Of a stretch of 64,000 nucleotides of DNA, positions 1 to 11,450 are shown in pieces. The DNA is from Bubalus kerabau. Taxonomy: Eukaryota; Chordata; Mammalia; Artiodactyla; Bovidae. The translations under genes were made by a program, and so were the position numbers. The notes under the pieces are model-generated. The model was given only the letters and a program-made list of their open reading frames with translations, was not told the DNA's origin and did not search any database. The number at the start of each line of letters is the position of its first letter. Within the stretch, counting starts at the first letter, position 1. The DNA lies in assembly GCF_029407905.1 (NCBI RefSeq), contig NC_073646.1, positions 11,736,001-11,800,000 on the forward strand, given 5' to 3'.

Positions 1-4
1 GTAG

Positions 5-45
5 ATTTTTTTTGATAATAGCCATTCTGACCGGTGTGTCTTTTG
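5..45 (-). repeat. L1 3' region fragment
   Basis: Sequence gataatagccattctgacc resembles the antisense L1 3' region also seen at 4895-4920. It probably continues before the window. Confidence 0.4.
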
Positions 46-1284
46 TTTGTTTTTAGCTTAGCATTCAGATTTCTCTTTGTTTTTAGCTTGGGGAGTTTTC
101 CCCTACTTGACCCGCTATGAAATGTTAGTAAGGTAAGCGTTGCTCTAAGCCGTTACACTGCCAGCCCAGCTGTGCCTTGGTGGGCATCCCAAACTGTGAT
201 CCCTTTGGATAGCCTCTCCAGTGAGTTGGGTTACACAGGACCCAGAGAAGCTTGGAATAAGGTCACTTGGTGTGTCTCCTTTAGAATTCAGACCCCAGAA
301 ATAAGAGCCTGCCGTGCCCAGTAGAATCGTTTCCTCTGACTTTGACAAGTGACTGGGTTTATTTGCTCAGACTGTTGATTTGCTGGTGATGAGATAGGAA
401 CCTGTGTTTCCTGAGTCTGGTCCTTCAGTTTATTTAACTTTTGCATTCCAGTTATGCAAGTGAGCATGAATAATTACAACAGACAGTGGTAATTCCCCAC
501 CCTGCAGCCCCTTCTTTCTTGCTAATAGAACTCTGACTTTGTTCCAACGTTGGGTGGCCACCAGCTTCTGCCCTGAGGCTGGCTGCAGGGGGAGTGAATC
601 TGGATCAGATTAGGCCAGCTGTAACGAATTCCACGCTGCTAGTAGTTGACTAAGGAGTAGGCCTGAGATGCAGTCCTGACCAACGGGAAGGAAGGAGAGG
701 TCTGCCAAGAGGCTTCTGAGAAGGCCTCTTGCAATTTAAATGCAGACACAGAAGGGCTTATCTTATGGCCATGGGTTGTTGTGTGAGACCTGTGTGATGT
801 TTGGAGCTGTGGCAGTGATCTTATGAGGATGGAACAAGTCTGAAGACGAAAGTCAGTACACTCAGGATGGGATCTCAGAACAATGGAAAGTACCTGGCCC
901 CTGATAATATCACTGAGCTACCGAATCAACCAACCCTGGACTTAGTCTTATGTGAGATAATTAATTCCTTAATATTTTAAGGCACTTTAAGTTGGATTTC
1001 TTTTTACTCATATCCAAAATTATCCTAACTTAAATGAGAGAGAAAAGCAAGACAACTTAAGAAGAGTCAGAGCCTGTGTGCCGGAAATGGGAGGAATGAT
1101 GTGATTAGCACATTCAAACACATTCATCCTAGAAATGACACCTGGGTGTTTTCTGCTCCTTTCCTTGAACCACAGGCCTGGCTTTCTTAGTGTTTGCTGG
1201 TGACTCATGTTGAGCAGCTCTGTGACCTAGGGGGTTTGTCAGACTGTTTGTGCTCATTTTTCCAGTTTATTGTTGAAATGATTA

Positions 1285-1425
1285 TGCAGAGTGAATGACA
1301 GCATCCCCATTTTACAAATGAAAAAAAAATGAGGCTCAAAGAAATGAAATAATTTCATTAATGTACCAGAGCCAAAAGTGGCAGAGCTGAAATTTCTATT
1401 CAGGCCTATATGACTGTGATTCTGA
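1285..1425 (-). repeat. MIR SINE fragment
   Basis: Contains ccccattttacaaatgaaa and agtggcagagctgaaattt, the antisense MIR core. Confidence 0.55.
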
Positions 1426-1438
1426 AGCTCCCGACTTT

Positions 1439-1606
1439 AAAAAAAAAAGCTCTCCTGACTTTTAAATAAAGTTCCTGACTTTATTTATTTGGGTGCTTGT
1501 GGTCCTGGTTGCGGCATATGGGATCTAGTTCCCCCACCAGGGATGGTATCTGGGCCCGTTGCATCGGGAACCTGGAGTCCTAGCCACTGGACCACCAGAG
1601 AATTCC
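1439..1606 (-). mobile_element. CHR-type tRNA SINE, antisense
   Basis: Antisense head with ggatctagttcccccaccag and ccactggaccaccagag. A 17-bp duplication with differences flanks it (1422-1438, 1607-1623, ctgaagctcc start). Confidence 0.7.
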
Positions 1607-1734
1607 CTGAAGCTCCTGATTTTATTCTTAATGGCATATTGTTTCCAGAACGAGGACTCTCTGAAATATCACAGTCACCCCAGTTTGAACTTGTGAGTAA
1701 ATTAAGCAGTAAGTATTGAGTAAGTTAGTATCAC

Positions 1735-1885
1735 TCAGTGTAAAGGTCAGCAAACCACGTCCTACCTCCTGTTTTTGTAAGTGAAGTTGTGTTGGAACAC
1801 AATCACAAACATTCATCTATTTACTGTTGGCTGCTTTTAGGCAAAAGTGTGACTGAGGCTATGTGGCCCATAAAGTCTTAAGTAG
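1735..1885. mobile_element. MER58-like hAT relic
   Basis: Contains ggtcagcaaaccacgtc, cctgtttttgtaagtgaag and gttgtgttggaacacaatc, features of a widespread mammalian hAT family. The family name is tentative. Confidence 0.5.
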
Positions 1886-2269
1886 ATATTAGCGCGTTCT
1901 TTACAGCAAAAGTGTGCCAAGCCCTTCTTCGAGAACATAGGTCAGAGGATGCCGCCAAAACCTGTTGCCACGCTGTGTTCAGATGTCTGTGGTCCGTTTA
2001 CCCTGCTAGATGGTGCGCGCTGGGCGTGCCAGGCACTGTGTCTGTTTCACTTCCTCCTGACTTTCCAGCTCCTGGCATGGTGTCTAGAAGTATATGGGTT
2101 CTTCAGTAAAATTATGCTCAATAAATATCCTTTGGTGGGAAGGAAGGGCATTGTTCAGTGTGCACATGTGTTTCATGATTCCTGAGGTGCCTCGAGCCAT
2201 GGTCACTCTCGAGTTGCTTCTTTTTGCTGGTTCATAGCCTGTGCCTTCTCACTGTGCTCTCATGTGTTA

Positions 2270-2400
2270 GAAGGAGCCTCTTTTAATCCCATTCACGAAG
2301 GTGCCACCCTCATCACCAAAGTCCACTCAAAGCCCCATATCCTAATACCGTCATCTTTGGGGGTTAGAATTTCAATAGATGAATTTTGAGGGGACCCCCT
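2270..2400. repeat. Old interspersed repeat end
   Basis: Contains ctttgggggttagaatttca and gatgaattttgaggggacc, the end of the repeat type also seen at 43840. Confidence 0.4.
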
Positions 2401-2735
2401 CGGTTATAAAAGTGGCATTTCAATGGCATTACCTTGGAATTTGATGTTCTTGTAGATCACCATCGGGTTATGTGTTGGCAGTCTGTTACAAGGTGATAGG
2501 CCTGATTTTGAACATACCAGAGGCACATTTATTACTGAGATGCCCGTCTTGTAAAACTAAAATGTAATTTTCCTTATCTGCTCAGCAGCCTTTGTCACCT
2601 CTGACCTTGACACTTTGTCTTCTCTCTTCTATAATGCCATGGCCCAACCTCTTGGCACACTTTCTACTTCTGAAGATCCTTCCTGGCATATCACTTCCTC
2701 ACCCTCAGACATTAAATATTACTTATCCTTGGATT

Positions 2736-2939
2736 GGGCTTCCCAGAATCTGCCTGCCAAAGCAGGAGACATAAGAGACTCAGGTTTGATCCCTGGGTTG
2801 GGAAGGTCCCCTGGAGGAGGACATGGCAACCCACTCCAGTGTTCTTGCCCGGAGAATCCCATGGACAGAGGAGCCTGGTAGGCCGCAGTCCACGGGGTCG
2901 CAAAGAGTCCGACATGACTGAAGTGACTTAGCATGTATG
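2736..2939 (+). mobile_element. Bov-tA SINE
   Basis: Sense Bov-tA: tRNA-Glu-like head then gagaatcccatggacagagg and a tail near gtgacttagc. A perfect 12-bp duplication, tatccttggatt, flanks it (2724-2735, 2940-2951). Confidence 0.92.
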
Positions 2940-3287
2940 TATCCTTGGATTCTGTTGTTGACTCTTGTTTCTACACATACTGTCTGAATTTCATGGTGAA
3001 AATTGCTGTCTATGTGTTGATTAAATTATACCTCCCGCAGGTCAACTCCTGGTCTTTCTCCTGAGTGTCTCCGTTTGAATGTACCAAGGGCTTGTGAGAG
3101 TCCACATGACTGAGTCGCCATCCCTGCCCTCACCCCCATGTTTGGTCCTGTGCTCCCTGCTTAGTGCATGGCTCTGCCCTTCACCCAGTCTCCTGGCCAG
3201 CCCTCGGGCTTCCTCCCAGCCTCCTCCTTCCCCTGCAGCTGCTCAAACTTCTATTTTTTCTCTTTATCTTTTAAAAATTGTCATTAA

Positions 3288-3603
3288 GTTCAGTCGCTCC
3301 GTCATGTCTGACTCTTTGCGACCCCATGGACTGCAGCACACCAGGCTTCCCTGTCCATCACCAATTCCCAGAGCTTGCTCAAACTCATGTCCATTGAGTT
3401 GGTGATGCCATCCAACCATCTCATCCTTTTTTGTCCCCTTCTGCTCTGCCTTCAGTTTTTCCCAGCATCAGGGTCTTTTCCAATCTGTCAGTTCTTCGCA
3501 TCAGGTGGCCAAAGTATTGGAGCTTTAGCTTCAGCGTGAGTCCTTCCAATGAATATTCAGGACTGATTTCCTTTAGGATGGACTGGTTTGATCTCCTTGA
3601 AAA
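3288..3603 (-). mobile_element. BovB LINE 3' end, antisense
   Basis: Starts with the antisense BovB tail (gttcagtcgctccgtcatg) and extends to ggactggtttgatctccttg. 5'-truncated. Confidence 0.8.
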
Positions 3604-3624
3604 GTTCAAAAAAGTATCCACAGT

Positions 3625-4310
3625 ATTAAAATGTCCATTTTAACGGTTTTTAAGCATACAGTTGAAAGGCATTGAGGGCATTCAGATTATACAGCCATCA
3701 CCACCATCCATCTTCAGAACCTTTTCATCTTCCCAAATTGAAACACCACCCCCATTAAATAAAAACTCTCCATTTACCCTCCCACTAGCCCCTGGCAACC
3801 ACCAATCTATGTCTCTATGAATTTGATTACTTTAGGTCCTTCATATAAGTAAAGTCATGTAGTATTTGTCCTTTTGTGTTTGGCTTATTTCACTTAGCAT
3901 AATGTCTTCAAGGTTCATACATTTGTAGCATGTATCAGAATTTTCTTCTCTTTTAAGGTTAGGTAATAATCGATTTCATGGATAGACCACACTTTGTTTA
4001 TCCACTCATCTGTCGATGGGTTACTTCTGCTTATTGGCTATTGTGAAAAGTGCAGCCACGAACATGGGTGTACAAATAGTTGTTCAAGCTTAAGTAGATG
4101 GCTGGATCACATGGTCATTCTGCGTTTACTTTTTTGAAGAGCCACCACACTGTTTTCCATACTGGATGCTTCTTTTAAAATTCCCACCAGCAATGCACAA
4201 GAGTTCAGTTTCTCCATAATACATAAGAGTTCCAATTTCTCCATGTCTTCACCAACATTGTTACTTGTGTGTGTGTGTTTTAAAATTTCGTTACATAAAT
4301 TAACCTATTT
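3625..4310 (-). mobile_element. L1 3' region, antisense
   Basis: Antisense of the older mammalian L1 3' end. Read on the minus strand it has the usual order: the phrase for few-copy 'gtgcactgctgg' type sequence, a stretch matching tgaatggataaacaaa, then the tail. It resumes at 4869 beyond the SINE and pseudogene. Confidence 0.7.
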
Positions 4311-4325
4311 ATTATAGGCTAAACG

Positions 4326-4546
4326 TGAAAGTATTAGTTGCTCAGTTGTGTCTGAGTCTTTGCGCCCCCGTGGACTGTAGCCCACTAGGCTCCTCTGTCC
4401 ATGGAATTCTCCTGGGAAGAATACTGGAGTGGGTTGCCATTTCCTTCTTCAGGGGATCTTCCTGACCCAAGGATCGAACCCACCATCTTTTGCATCTCCT
4501 GTGCTGGCAGCTGGGTTCTTTACCACTAGCGCCACCTGGGAAGCTA
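4326..4546 (-). mobile_element. Bov-tA SINE, antisense
   Basis: Antisense Bov-tA from gttgctcagttgtgtctgag to gccacctgggaagc, between L1 and the RPL37A pseudogene. Confidence 0.85.
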
Positions 4547-4568
4547 GCAACACTGTCCGATGGTGCCT

Positions 4569-4868
4569 CTCCTGGTCCCTCAGCTCCGTAGTCTGCTTCC
4601 TGATGCAGCCTTGACTGTGACGGCAGAGGTGGTGGTGTAGGTCCAGGCACCACCAGCTGCTGTTCTCACACAGGAACCGCAGTGCCGAGTGCCCACGGCT
4701 CGTCTCTTATTGGTTTTGCCACAGAAGGAGCAGGTGTGCTTGGCACGCTGGCTGGTGTCAGTTTTCTTCACCACTTTCCTGAGGGAGGCATCATGACCGA
4801 TCCCATATTTGCTCATGATTCTGACCTCCTTGGTGCATTTCGCCAGGTTGCCACCACTTACATCTGAG
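4569..4868 (-). pseudogene. RPL37A: RPL37A processed pseudogene
   Basis: Read on the minus strand, this intronless sequence matches ribosomal protein L37a, a zinc-finger protein of the 60S subunit. Both Cys pairs of the finger survive (CSFCGKTN and RHCGSC), as does GGAWTYTTTSAVTVK. The original start codon is now CTG at 4846-4844, several conserved residues are changed, and after SAVTVK the frame shifts so the normal C-terminus is lost; the last recognisable bases (GACCAG) lie at 4577-4572. A short stretch resembling the parental 5' UTR precedes the CTG. No poly(A) tail is visible because a Bov-tA SINE sits directly on the 3' side. It is nested in an antisense L1 fragment, consistent with L1-driven retroposition. 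Confidence 0.9.
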
Positions 4869-4975
4869 CCCAAGAGCTATTTGTGTTCTTTCTGGTGGTA
4901 GCCATTCTGCCAGCTGCCAGGTGATATCTCATGGTGGTTTTGATCTCTTCTCTCTTGAAGTTTCAGGTATCTCTC
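4869..4975 (-). mobile_element. L1 3' region, continuation after nested insertions
   Basis: The bases ggtagccattctgcc and ggtgatatctcatggtgg continue the L1 alignment that stops near 4310, so the SINE and RPL37A copy lie inside one older L1. Confidence 0.55.
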
Positions 4976-5891
4976 AAAGTCATTCACAAGGTCCCCACCA
5001 GTTCAGCCTGACAGTGCCCCTCCTCTTGGCTCCTGCCACCCGCCCTGCCCCCCAGTAGTCCTGAGTCCTCCTCTTGACAAACCTCAGTATGATGCCACTG
5101 TTTTCTTGTCGCCCTCTCTCGGTGGTCCGGGGCTGGGTCCATTCTTGCTCACATTGCAGCTCCAGTGTACTAGAAGGGCCTGGCCATAGAAAGACTGCAT
5201 TCGGAATAATGACTGGAGGACCCAGACTTCAGGTCTTGCTCATTCTCCTGGGGTGCCAAGCCCTGCCCCTTCTATCTGTGCATCTTCACAGTTGAAAACA
5301 GGTGGTATTAATATACCCCCAACTCTAAAATTAGAGAAACCAACTCCCATGATCCTTGGTGGGGATTTTTGAAAATGGTTGATTGCATTTAAATCAAATC
5401 CGAGTTTATATTTTGCTTCACCACGTCACCTTGGGTAACAATTTCATTTCTGTAGAAAATTATTTGTGGAGGAAGCCGCCTGTGCCAGGAGAACCCTGGG
5501 CCCCTCCTTCTGACCGTGAGGGGAAGTCCACCCACCCCAGCCTTCCATCCCGTCATGTTTTCAGTTCCCTGTTTTTATTTCTCTGGTGAATTCGCAAACT
5601 TGCAAATCAGCTAGGTCTGGTGAAAGAGACATTGGGAGGATGTTTGCTGAAGGGGCAGAGAAGGTGTCCAGATTGGCAATAAAAATGTTCAGCAGCTGGA
5701 GGGGAAATGCTGGCCTTAGGGAGGGAGCCAGTGTGCTCTCGCCATGGGTGAGCTGTTAACCAGTGAGATGCTAGATTCGGGCAATGTCCACAGAGTCCTG
5801 GGGAGGCTCCTTGACCGCTGGGGTGGCTGAGGGCTTGGGCCACTGGCCACTTAGAAAGGGGAACAAAACTGTCCCAGGATATTAGGATCTG

Positions 5892-6106
5892 GGGTTTCCC
5901 TGGCGGCACTAGTGGTAAAGAACCTGCCTGCTGATGTAAGAGTCGTAAGAGACGCGGGTTTGATTCCTGGGTCGGGAAGATCCCCTGGAGAAGGGAATGG
6001 CTACCCACTCCAGTATTCTTGTCTGAAGAATCCCATGGACAGAGGGGCCTGGCAGGCTACAGACGATGGGGTCACAAAGAGTTAGACATGACTGATCAAC
6101 TTAGCA
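5892..6106 (+). mobile_element. Bov-tA SINE
   Basis: Sense head ggtttccctggcggcactag through gacatgactgatcaacttag. Confidence 0.85.
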
Positions 6107-6207
6107 TGCACTGCTGCTAGCCAGACGGGTGCCTCTTGGCCGGAGGGGACCTCTGGCTGTTTCAGAGGTGTTTAATCTTGATGTCCTGTATGTTAAGTCT
6201 CAGACCC

Positions 6208-6485
6208 GGAGACTTCCCTGGTGGTCCAGCGGCTGGGAATCTGCCTTCCAGTGCAGGGGATGTGGGTTTGATCCCTGGTTGGGAAATTAAGATCCAACAT
6301 GCCACAACCATGGAGAAGGAAATGGCAACCCACTCCAGTGTTCTTGCCTAGAGAATCCTTTGGACAGAGGAGCCTGGTGGGCTGCCGTTTATGGGGTCGC
6401 ACAGAGTTGGACACAACTGAAGTGACTTAGCCGCAGCAGCAGCAGCATACCATAACTAAGACCTGATGCTGCCAAATAAATAATT
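6208..6485 (+). mobile_element. CHR-type SINE interrupted by Bov-A2 unit
   Basis: A CHR-type head (gacttccctggtggtccagc) runs to atgccacaac near 6308. A Bov-A2-like unit then starts (ggagaaggaaatggcaaccc) and ends in a (GCA)n run near 6447, after which taagacctgatgctgcc continues the CHR tail. Confidence 0.7.
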
Positions 6486-7034
6486 TTTTTTTTCAAAAGG
6501 CTCAAACCTGGGCTCAGAGTTGTCAGTTTCGAGTTATTATCCAGTCTGTTGGTTCCGTGGGTCCTTCACCCTGTCAGTGTGAAAATGGATCTTGCACAGA
6601 GTATGGAGTACACCCCTAGAGGAAAACGGGGCACAGGTTTGGGAAGCGCTGGAGGAGATTCCCACTGGGAGCATGAAGGAGGTGCCACGTGGACCCCTGT
6701 GTCACGTGGACAAGGGCCAGCTGTGCGGGCTGAGGTGTTAGAGCTGGGAACCCAGACGCCAGCTGCTCCCAGGGCCAGACAGCCCCCAGAGATGAGTGAG
6801 GAGGGCGCCAGGGAGAGGCGGCACCTGTGAGGCACGTGGCCCCCGTGGAGCGGCTGGGACGTGTGCTCCGTCTATGGGTTCAGGTGGAAGCGAGGACAGA
6901 GTTAGATGAGTCGCCAGCAGTCTGTCACGGTGGAGGTTTTCCTTTTCTTTATAGAGTAGTCAGATGGGGACGTTAGAATAGAGCCCAAAGGAAGGGAGGG
7001 GGTTAGCCGTCCTGTTATTGCGAGAAGGAATCCC

Positions 7035-7115
7035 AGGTGGTTCAACAAGTTCAATGTATGGCAAAAACCACCACAATATTGTAAAGTAATTAGCCTCCAA
7101 TTAAAATAAAAAAAA
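7035..7115 (+). mobile_element. Artiodactyl L1 3' tail
   Basis: Contains caatattgtaaagtaattag and ccaattaaaataaa, the usual end of ruminant L1 copies. Confidence 0.5.
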
Positions 7116-7145
7116 ATTTTTTTTCTTGCCTAAAACACACACATT

Positions 7146-7149
<4 letters not shown>

Positions 7150-7180
<31 letters not shown>
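7150..7180. repeat. (CT)n microsatellite
   Basis: About 15 uninterrupted CT units. Confidence 0.95.
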
Positions 7181-7182
<2 letters not shown>

Positions 7183-7509
7183 GCACCAGTCATTTGTGTG
7201 TTTGCTCTCCAGTTGACTCCCTGCCCTTCCCCTGCAAGCTCTGTTTCCCAGGCCCCCTCTCCCATCCTTTCAGTGGGAGGTGGTGATGCGGGGGGCAGGT
7301 GAGAGGACAGGGAAGCAGCTTGATTGGGGGTGGGGGGCATCTCTAGCAGTGACAGTGCTTCCTGTGGTCCGTGGAGGTCCCCCTCTGCTGCTGGTCAGGC
7401 CTTCCTCTTGTTCCCCCACTTTACCCCTTGGTCCCTCTGCCACAGTCCAGCTGGTACCCACAGCCACGGTAGCGTCACCTGGTACCGCCTTTGGTTCCTC
7501 TGGCTCTAG

Positions 7510-7657
7510 GGTTGGGTCCTTTTTTGTTTTGGCCACAACACATGGCATGCAGGATCTTCCCAGACCAGGAACTGAACCCGTGTTCCCCCGCACTGGCTGT
7601 GCCCCCCAACATTGGGAGCATGGAGTTCTTAACTACTGGACCACTTGGGAAGTCCAG
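7510..7657 (-). mobile_element. CHR-type SINE, antisense
   Basis: Antisense head with ccaggaactgaacccgtgtt and ccacttgggaagtcc, T-rich start. Confidence 0.75.
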
Positions 7658-8124
7658 AATGGTTTGGATGTCTGACGTCAGTTGTCTCTGTGTTCCCTCG
7701 GTATCTCCTATTTGCTTTTTGGCTTCCACGGTCTCTGTAACAGATGCCTTATGTGAAGTTCCTTCAGTGGGCTAGCTCGTGTGGTTTCTGTTTTTGTGAC
7801 TGGGTGGGCCCTGGGATGGAGCAAGCTTGGCTTGTTGGTGGAGTGGCCAGGAGACCCGGGGGATTGTTGCAGGGTGAGTGACAGCGAGAGTGGGATGAAG
7901 TGAGGCGGAGAGGGAGAGGGAGCAGGCAGCCAGGTCCCGTCTGGGCAGTAAGTGCCAATTGACCCTCCTTTCCTTGCTTTATTTCTGTAATTTCCGTTCA
8001 CCCCCACTAAGATAATTGGCACTTGTTCTTTAGAGTCAGTAGGGATGTTTACGTTTAAATCTACTGAAGTCTTCAAAAGCAATATCAGATCATTGTGTGT
8101 TTATTTATTCTTTAAAAATGCATC

Positions 8125-8205
8125 AAGTTCTGAACTATACACTTTAAAATGCTGAATTTTATATTCAGTGAATTATACTACAATTGAAAAAAAAGCAAAA
8201 AACAG
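8125..8205 (+). mobile_element. L1 3' tail
   Basis: Contains the typical end 'gaactatacactttaaaatg' followed by an A-rich tail. Confidence 0.5.
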
Positions 8206-8284
8206 GACAGTGGATAAGTTGCCTTTACTGGCAAGTTTGTTTTCCTAACTGAAAGGGAATTTAATAGCAGAGTTAATTTCAGTT

Positions 8285-9130
8285 TCAGAATGTAAAATGG
8301 TATAGCCGCTGTGGAAAATGGTTTGATGGCTTCTCAAAAAATTAAGCATAGATTTACCAAACAATCCTGCAATTCTATTCCTAGATGCAGACCTAAAAAA
8401 ACTGAAAGCAGGGAATCACAAATATTCATAGCAGGATTATTCACAAGAGCCTAAACAAAGAAACAGGAACCCAAACGTGCATCGACAGGTGAATGGATAA
8501 CGAAGTGTGGTGTTTACTCTGAGTATGTTTGTGCTCAGCCACTCAGTCGTGTCTGACTCTTGCAACCCCATGGACTGTGCCCCACCAGGCTCCTCTGTCC
8601 ATGGAATTCTCCAGGCAAGAATACTGGAGTGGGTTGCCATTCCCTTCTCCAGGGGATCTTCCCAACGCAGCAGTCAAACCTGCATCGCCTGCATTGGCGG
8701 GCAGACTCTTCACGATGGAGCCATCTGGGAAGCCCATACTATTTATAATGGAATATTATTCAGTTATAAGAAGACACGCTGCTACTTACTGTAACATGGA
8801 TGAGCCTTAAAAACATACTAAGTGAGAGTTGTCAGACAAAAGATCACATGTTGTGTGATTCTACTTATACATAGAATCTAGAATAGTCAAATTCATAGAG
8901 AAAGTATGTGGAATAGAGGTTTACAGGGGGCGGGATGTGGGAGGGGAGGATGGGGAGAGTGTTAGTGTTTAATGGCTGTGAGGTTTCTGTTTCAATGATG
9001 AAAAAGTTCTGGAAATGGAGAGTGGTGGTGGTTGCATGACTTTGTGAATGTATTTCATGTCGCTGAATTATACACTTGAAATGGTTAAGGTGGTAAATTT
9101 TATTATGCATGTTTTGCCACAATTTAAGAG
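8285..9130 (+). mobile_element. L1 3' end, interrupted by a SINE
   Basis: Sense L1 3' sequence from tatagccgctgtggaaaatgg to a tail near 9125. One frame encodes a degenerate end of ORF2 (MEYYSVIRR). It is split by an antisense Bov-tA at about 8520-8738. Confidence 0.7.
8520..8738 (-). mobile_element. Bov-tA SINE, antisense
   Basis: Full antisense Bov-tA from gctcagccactcagtcgtgt to ccatctgggaagccc, inserted into a sense L1. Confidence 0.88.
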
Positions 9131-9691
9131 AGCAAAAAAAGTTTCAAGTTTACATATTTTGTATGAGTCTGTATCGTGTGTTATTCATGGTCAAAGCCCA
9201 GTCCCTGTGTTCTAGTTCCAGGAGGTGGCCTTGTGGCCGACTGAGTCACGGCCAAGCAAGAAAGCCACGGCCCCTCATTGGAAACTCGGCTTTGCCAGGC
9301 ACTTGTGTCTTGTCGTCAGGCTCACCCAGGTGTGAGTGGGCTTTGAGGACGCCTGTGGTCACCCAGGTCTCAGGCGGAAACGTGGAAGCACTCTGCTTGC
9401 CTTTTGTTCCTGGAATGGTTGATACTGTGTATGGCTGATTCTGTTGGTTTCCTACTGAGAAATCCATCCCTCTTTTCTTCTTTGGCTTATCATAGCCCTG
9501 ATTGTGCTTGGGGCTGTGGGGTGTCCTTCTCTAGGTTAAAGCTCATGAGCAGTTTAGCCAGTCTTGACATGTTCTTCACTCTCTTGTGTGCATTTATCCT
9601 TGTCTGAAAAAAACGAGGTAGTAGAGCTGGCTTTATCTTAACCTCTTTCTTCTGTTCCCGTCGTGAATGCGAGGCCCAGAGTGGCCACCTG

Positions 9692-9910
9692 ACGCGAAGA
9701 GCTGACTCACTGGAAAAGACCCTGATGCTGGGAAGGATTGGGGGCAAGAGGAGGAGGGGGCGACAGAGGATGAGATGGCTGGGTGGCATCACCGACTCAA
9801 TGGACATGAGTTTGAGCAAACTCCGGGAGGTAGTGAAGGACAGGGAAGCCTGGCGTGCTGCAGTCCACGGGGTCGCTAAGAGTCGGACACGACTGAGTGA
9901 CTGAACGATA
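9692..9910 (+). mobile_element. BovB LINE 3' end, sense
   Basis: Sense BovB 3' end, from gagctgactcactggaaaag to cggacacgactgagtgactg. Heavily 5'-truncated. Confidence 0.8.
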
Positions 9911-10099
9911 GCAGAGAGCAGTGCCCTGAGACAGTGAGGCGAAGGTCAGGAGGGTGGGTGTTCTGCCCGTGACAGAGCCTTCCAGCCAGCTGTCTGTACC
10001 TCCAGACTCAATGTGTCCTTTGTTGTTTACAGGGAGCCTCGCACCTTGTCTTTGTGTTTTCTGTTTCTTGTTGAGTGGTGCTTTTTTTGTTTGTTTATT

Positions 10100-10235
10100 T
10101 TTTATTTTAATTTTATTTTAAGGTTTTTGGTCATACCCCATAGCATGTGGACCTTAGTTCCTTGACCAGGGGTTGAACTCGCATGCCCTACATTGGAAGG
10201 CAGAGTCTTAACCACTGGACTGCTGCAGGAGGCCC
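10100..10235 (-). mobile_element. CHR-type SINE, antisense
   Basis: T-rich start, then cttgaccaggggttgaactc and accactggactgctgcagg. Confidence 0.7.
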
Positions 10236-10604
10236 TGTTTCTTGTTTAATTTTGAGGGATATCCCCACCCCCCCAGAGCCTGCCATGTGGGTCCCCCCGA
10301 AATGATTGTCAGGTGATTGAAGAACATGCCCGTGCTCCCTGCATTAGGCTTCTTCTAGTTGCAAGTGACAGCCAGACTCGCAGACAGCCCGAAGCAGAAA
10401 AGGGCACTTCTTACCTTCAATAAATAAGAAAACTAGGGGTGGAGCCAGATCCAGGGGCTCAGCATCCCCACGTCTGTCCCTGGATCTCTCTCATCACCAC
10501 TTCTCTGGGTTGGCCTCTCTCCCAAGTGGGCAACTCTACATGAGAGGGTACAGTTGCCCCAGGAAGCTCCAGATTGACATGGCTATGAAGAGTTCCTACC
10601 TCTA

Positions 10605-10825
10605 GCACAGAAGTTAGCAAACTTCTTCCTTAAGGGATCGAATAGCGCGTACAGTACTTTAGACTTTGTGGGCTGTAAGTTTTTATAGCAGCTCTGCCTT
10701 TGTAGCAGGAACGCAGCTACAGACGACTTGTAAACAAATGCCATGACTGCCTTCCCATAAAACTTTATTTGCACACACAGCGATGGGGCTGCTGAATCTG
10801 GCCCTTCGGTTGTTGTCTGCTGACT
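10605..10825. mobile_element. MER58-like hAT relic, opposite orientation
   Basis: Has agttagcaaacttcttcc at one end, cccataaaactttatttgca inside and gttgtctgctgac at the other end. Confidence 0.55.
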
Positions 10826-11337
10826 TCACTCTGAAAAGAGACAAGGCCTCTCTTCTAGTGGTTCAGGTATAGTCGTGGGGGGTGCCCACTGGTCCAGGGC
10901 TGGGACCAGGGTGAGGCCAGGGTAATACCCACTTTAGGCAGAGAATTGCAGGGAGCTCCAAAAACCCTCAGCCCATCAAGATCAATCATATTTTTATATA
11001 ATATTAAAAAAATAAAACCACAGAAAAGACTCCATCACACGAAGGTCACACAAAAGTCATACAAAATGTCAAGCAGGGCCAGAACGAGGGGGCGCTGAGT
11101 AAGGTGATTTGAGGTGCCCGTCCTGCTGTGGCCAGGTGGTTGCTCAGCCCGGGTCACCTGCCGAGCCCTGTGGGAGACAGTGGTTGGTAGTGCTAAAGGG
11201 ACTTTACAGAGAAGCAAATGGAACACAGATCCCCTGGGAAAGAGAGGCACGGGGCCAGAAGAAAGGGCAAGGCTTGCTCTTCGCCTGTCTTGGCCATGAA
11301 GTACTTCATACACATGCTTTATTTTCTCAATTTTTTC

Positions 11338-11450
11338 CCCCTCATCTCAAACCTCAAAGGCAGGTAGTTATCCCCGTTTTACAGATGAGGAAAATGAAGG
11401 ACAGAATAAGTCGCCCAGGGTCACGCAAGGCCTGAACTAGAATTTGTGCC
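11338..11450 (-). repeat. MIR SINE fragment
   Basis: Contains ccccgttttacagatgagga and gcccagggtcacgcaaggcc. Confidence 0.6.

Noticed and set aside
4580..4873. Functional RPL37A-like small gene
   Set aside because: Intronless, start codon changed to CTG, C-terminus frameshifted, nested in L1: a processed pseudogene.
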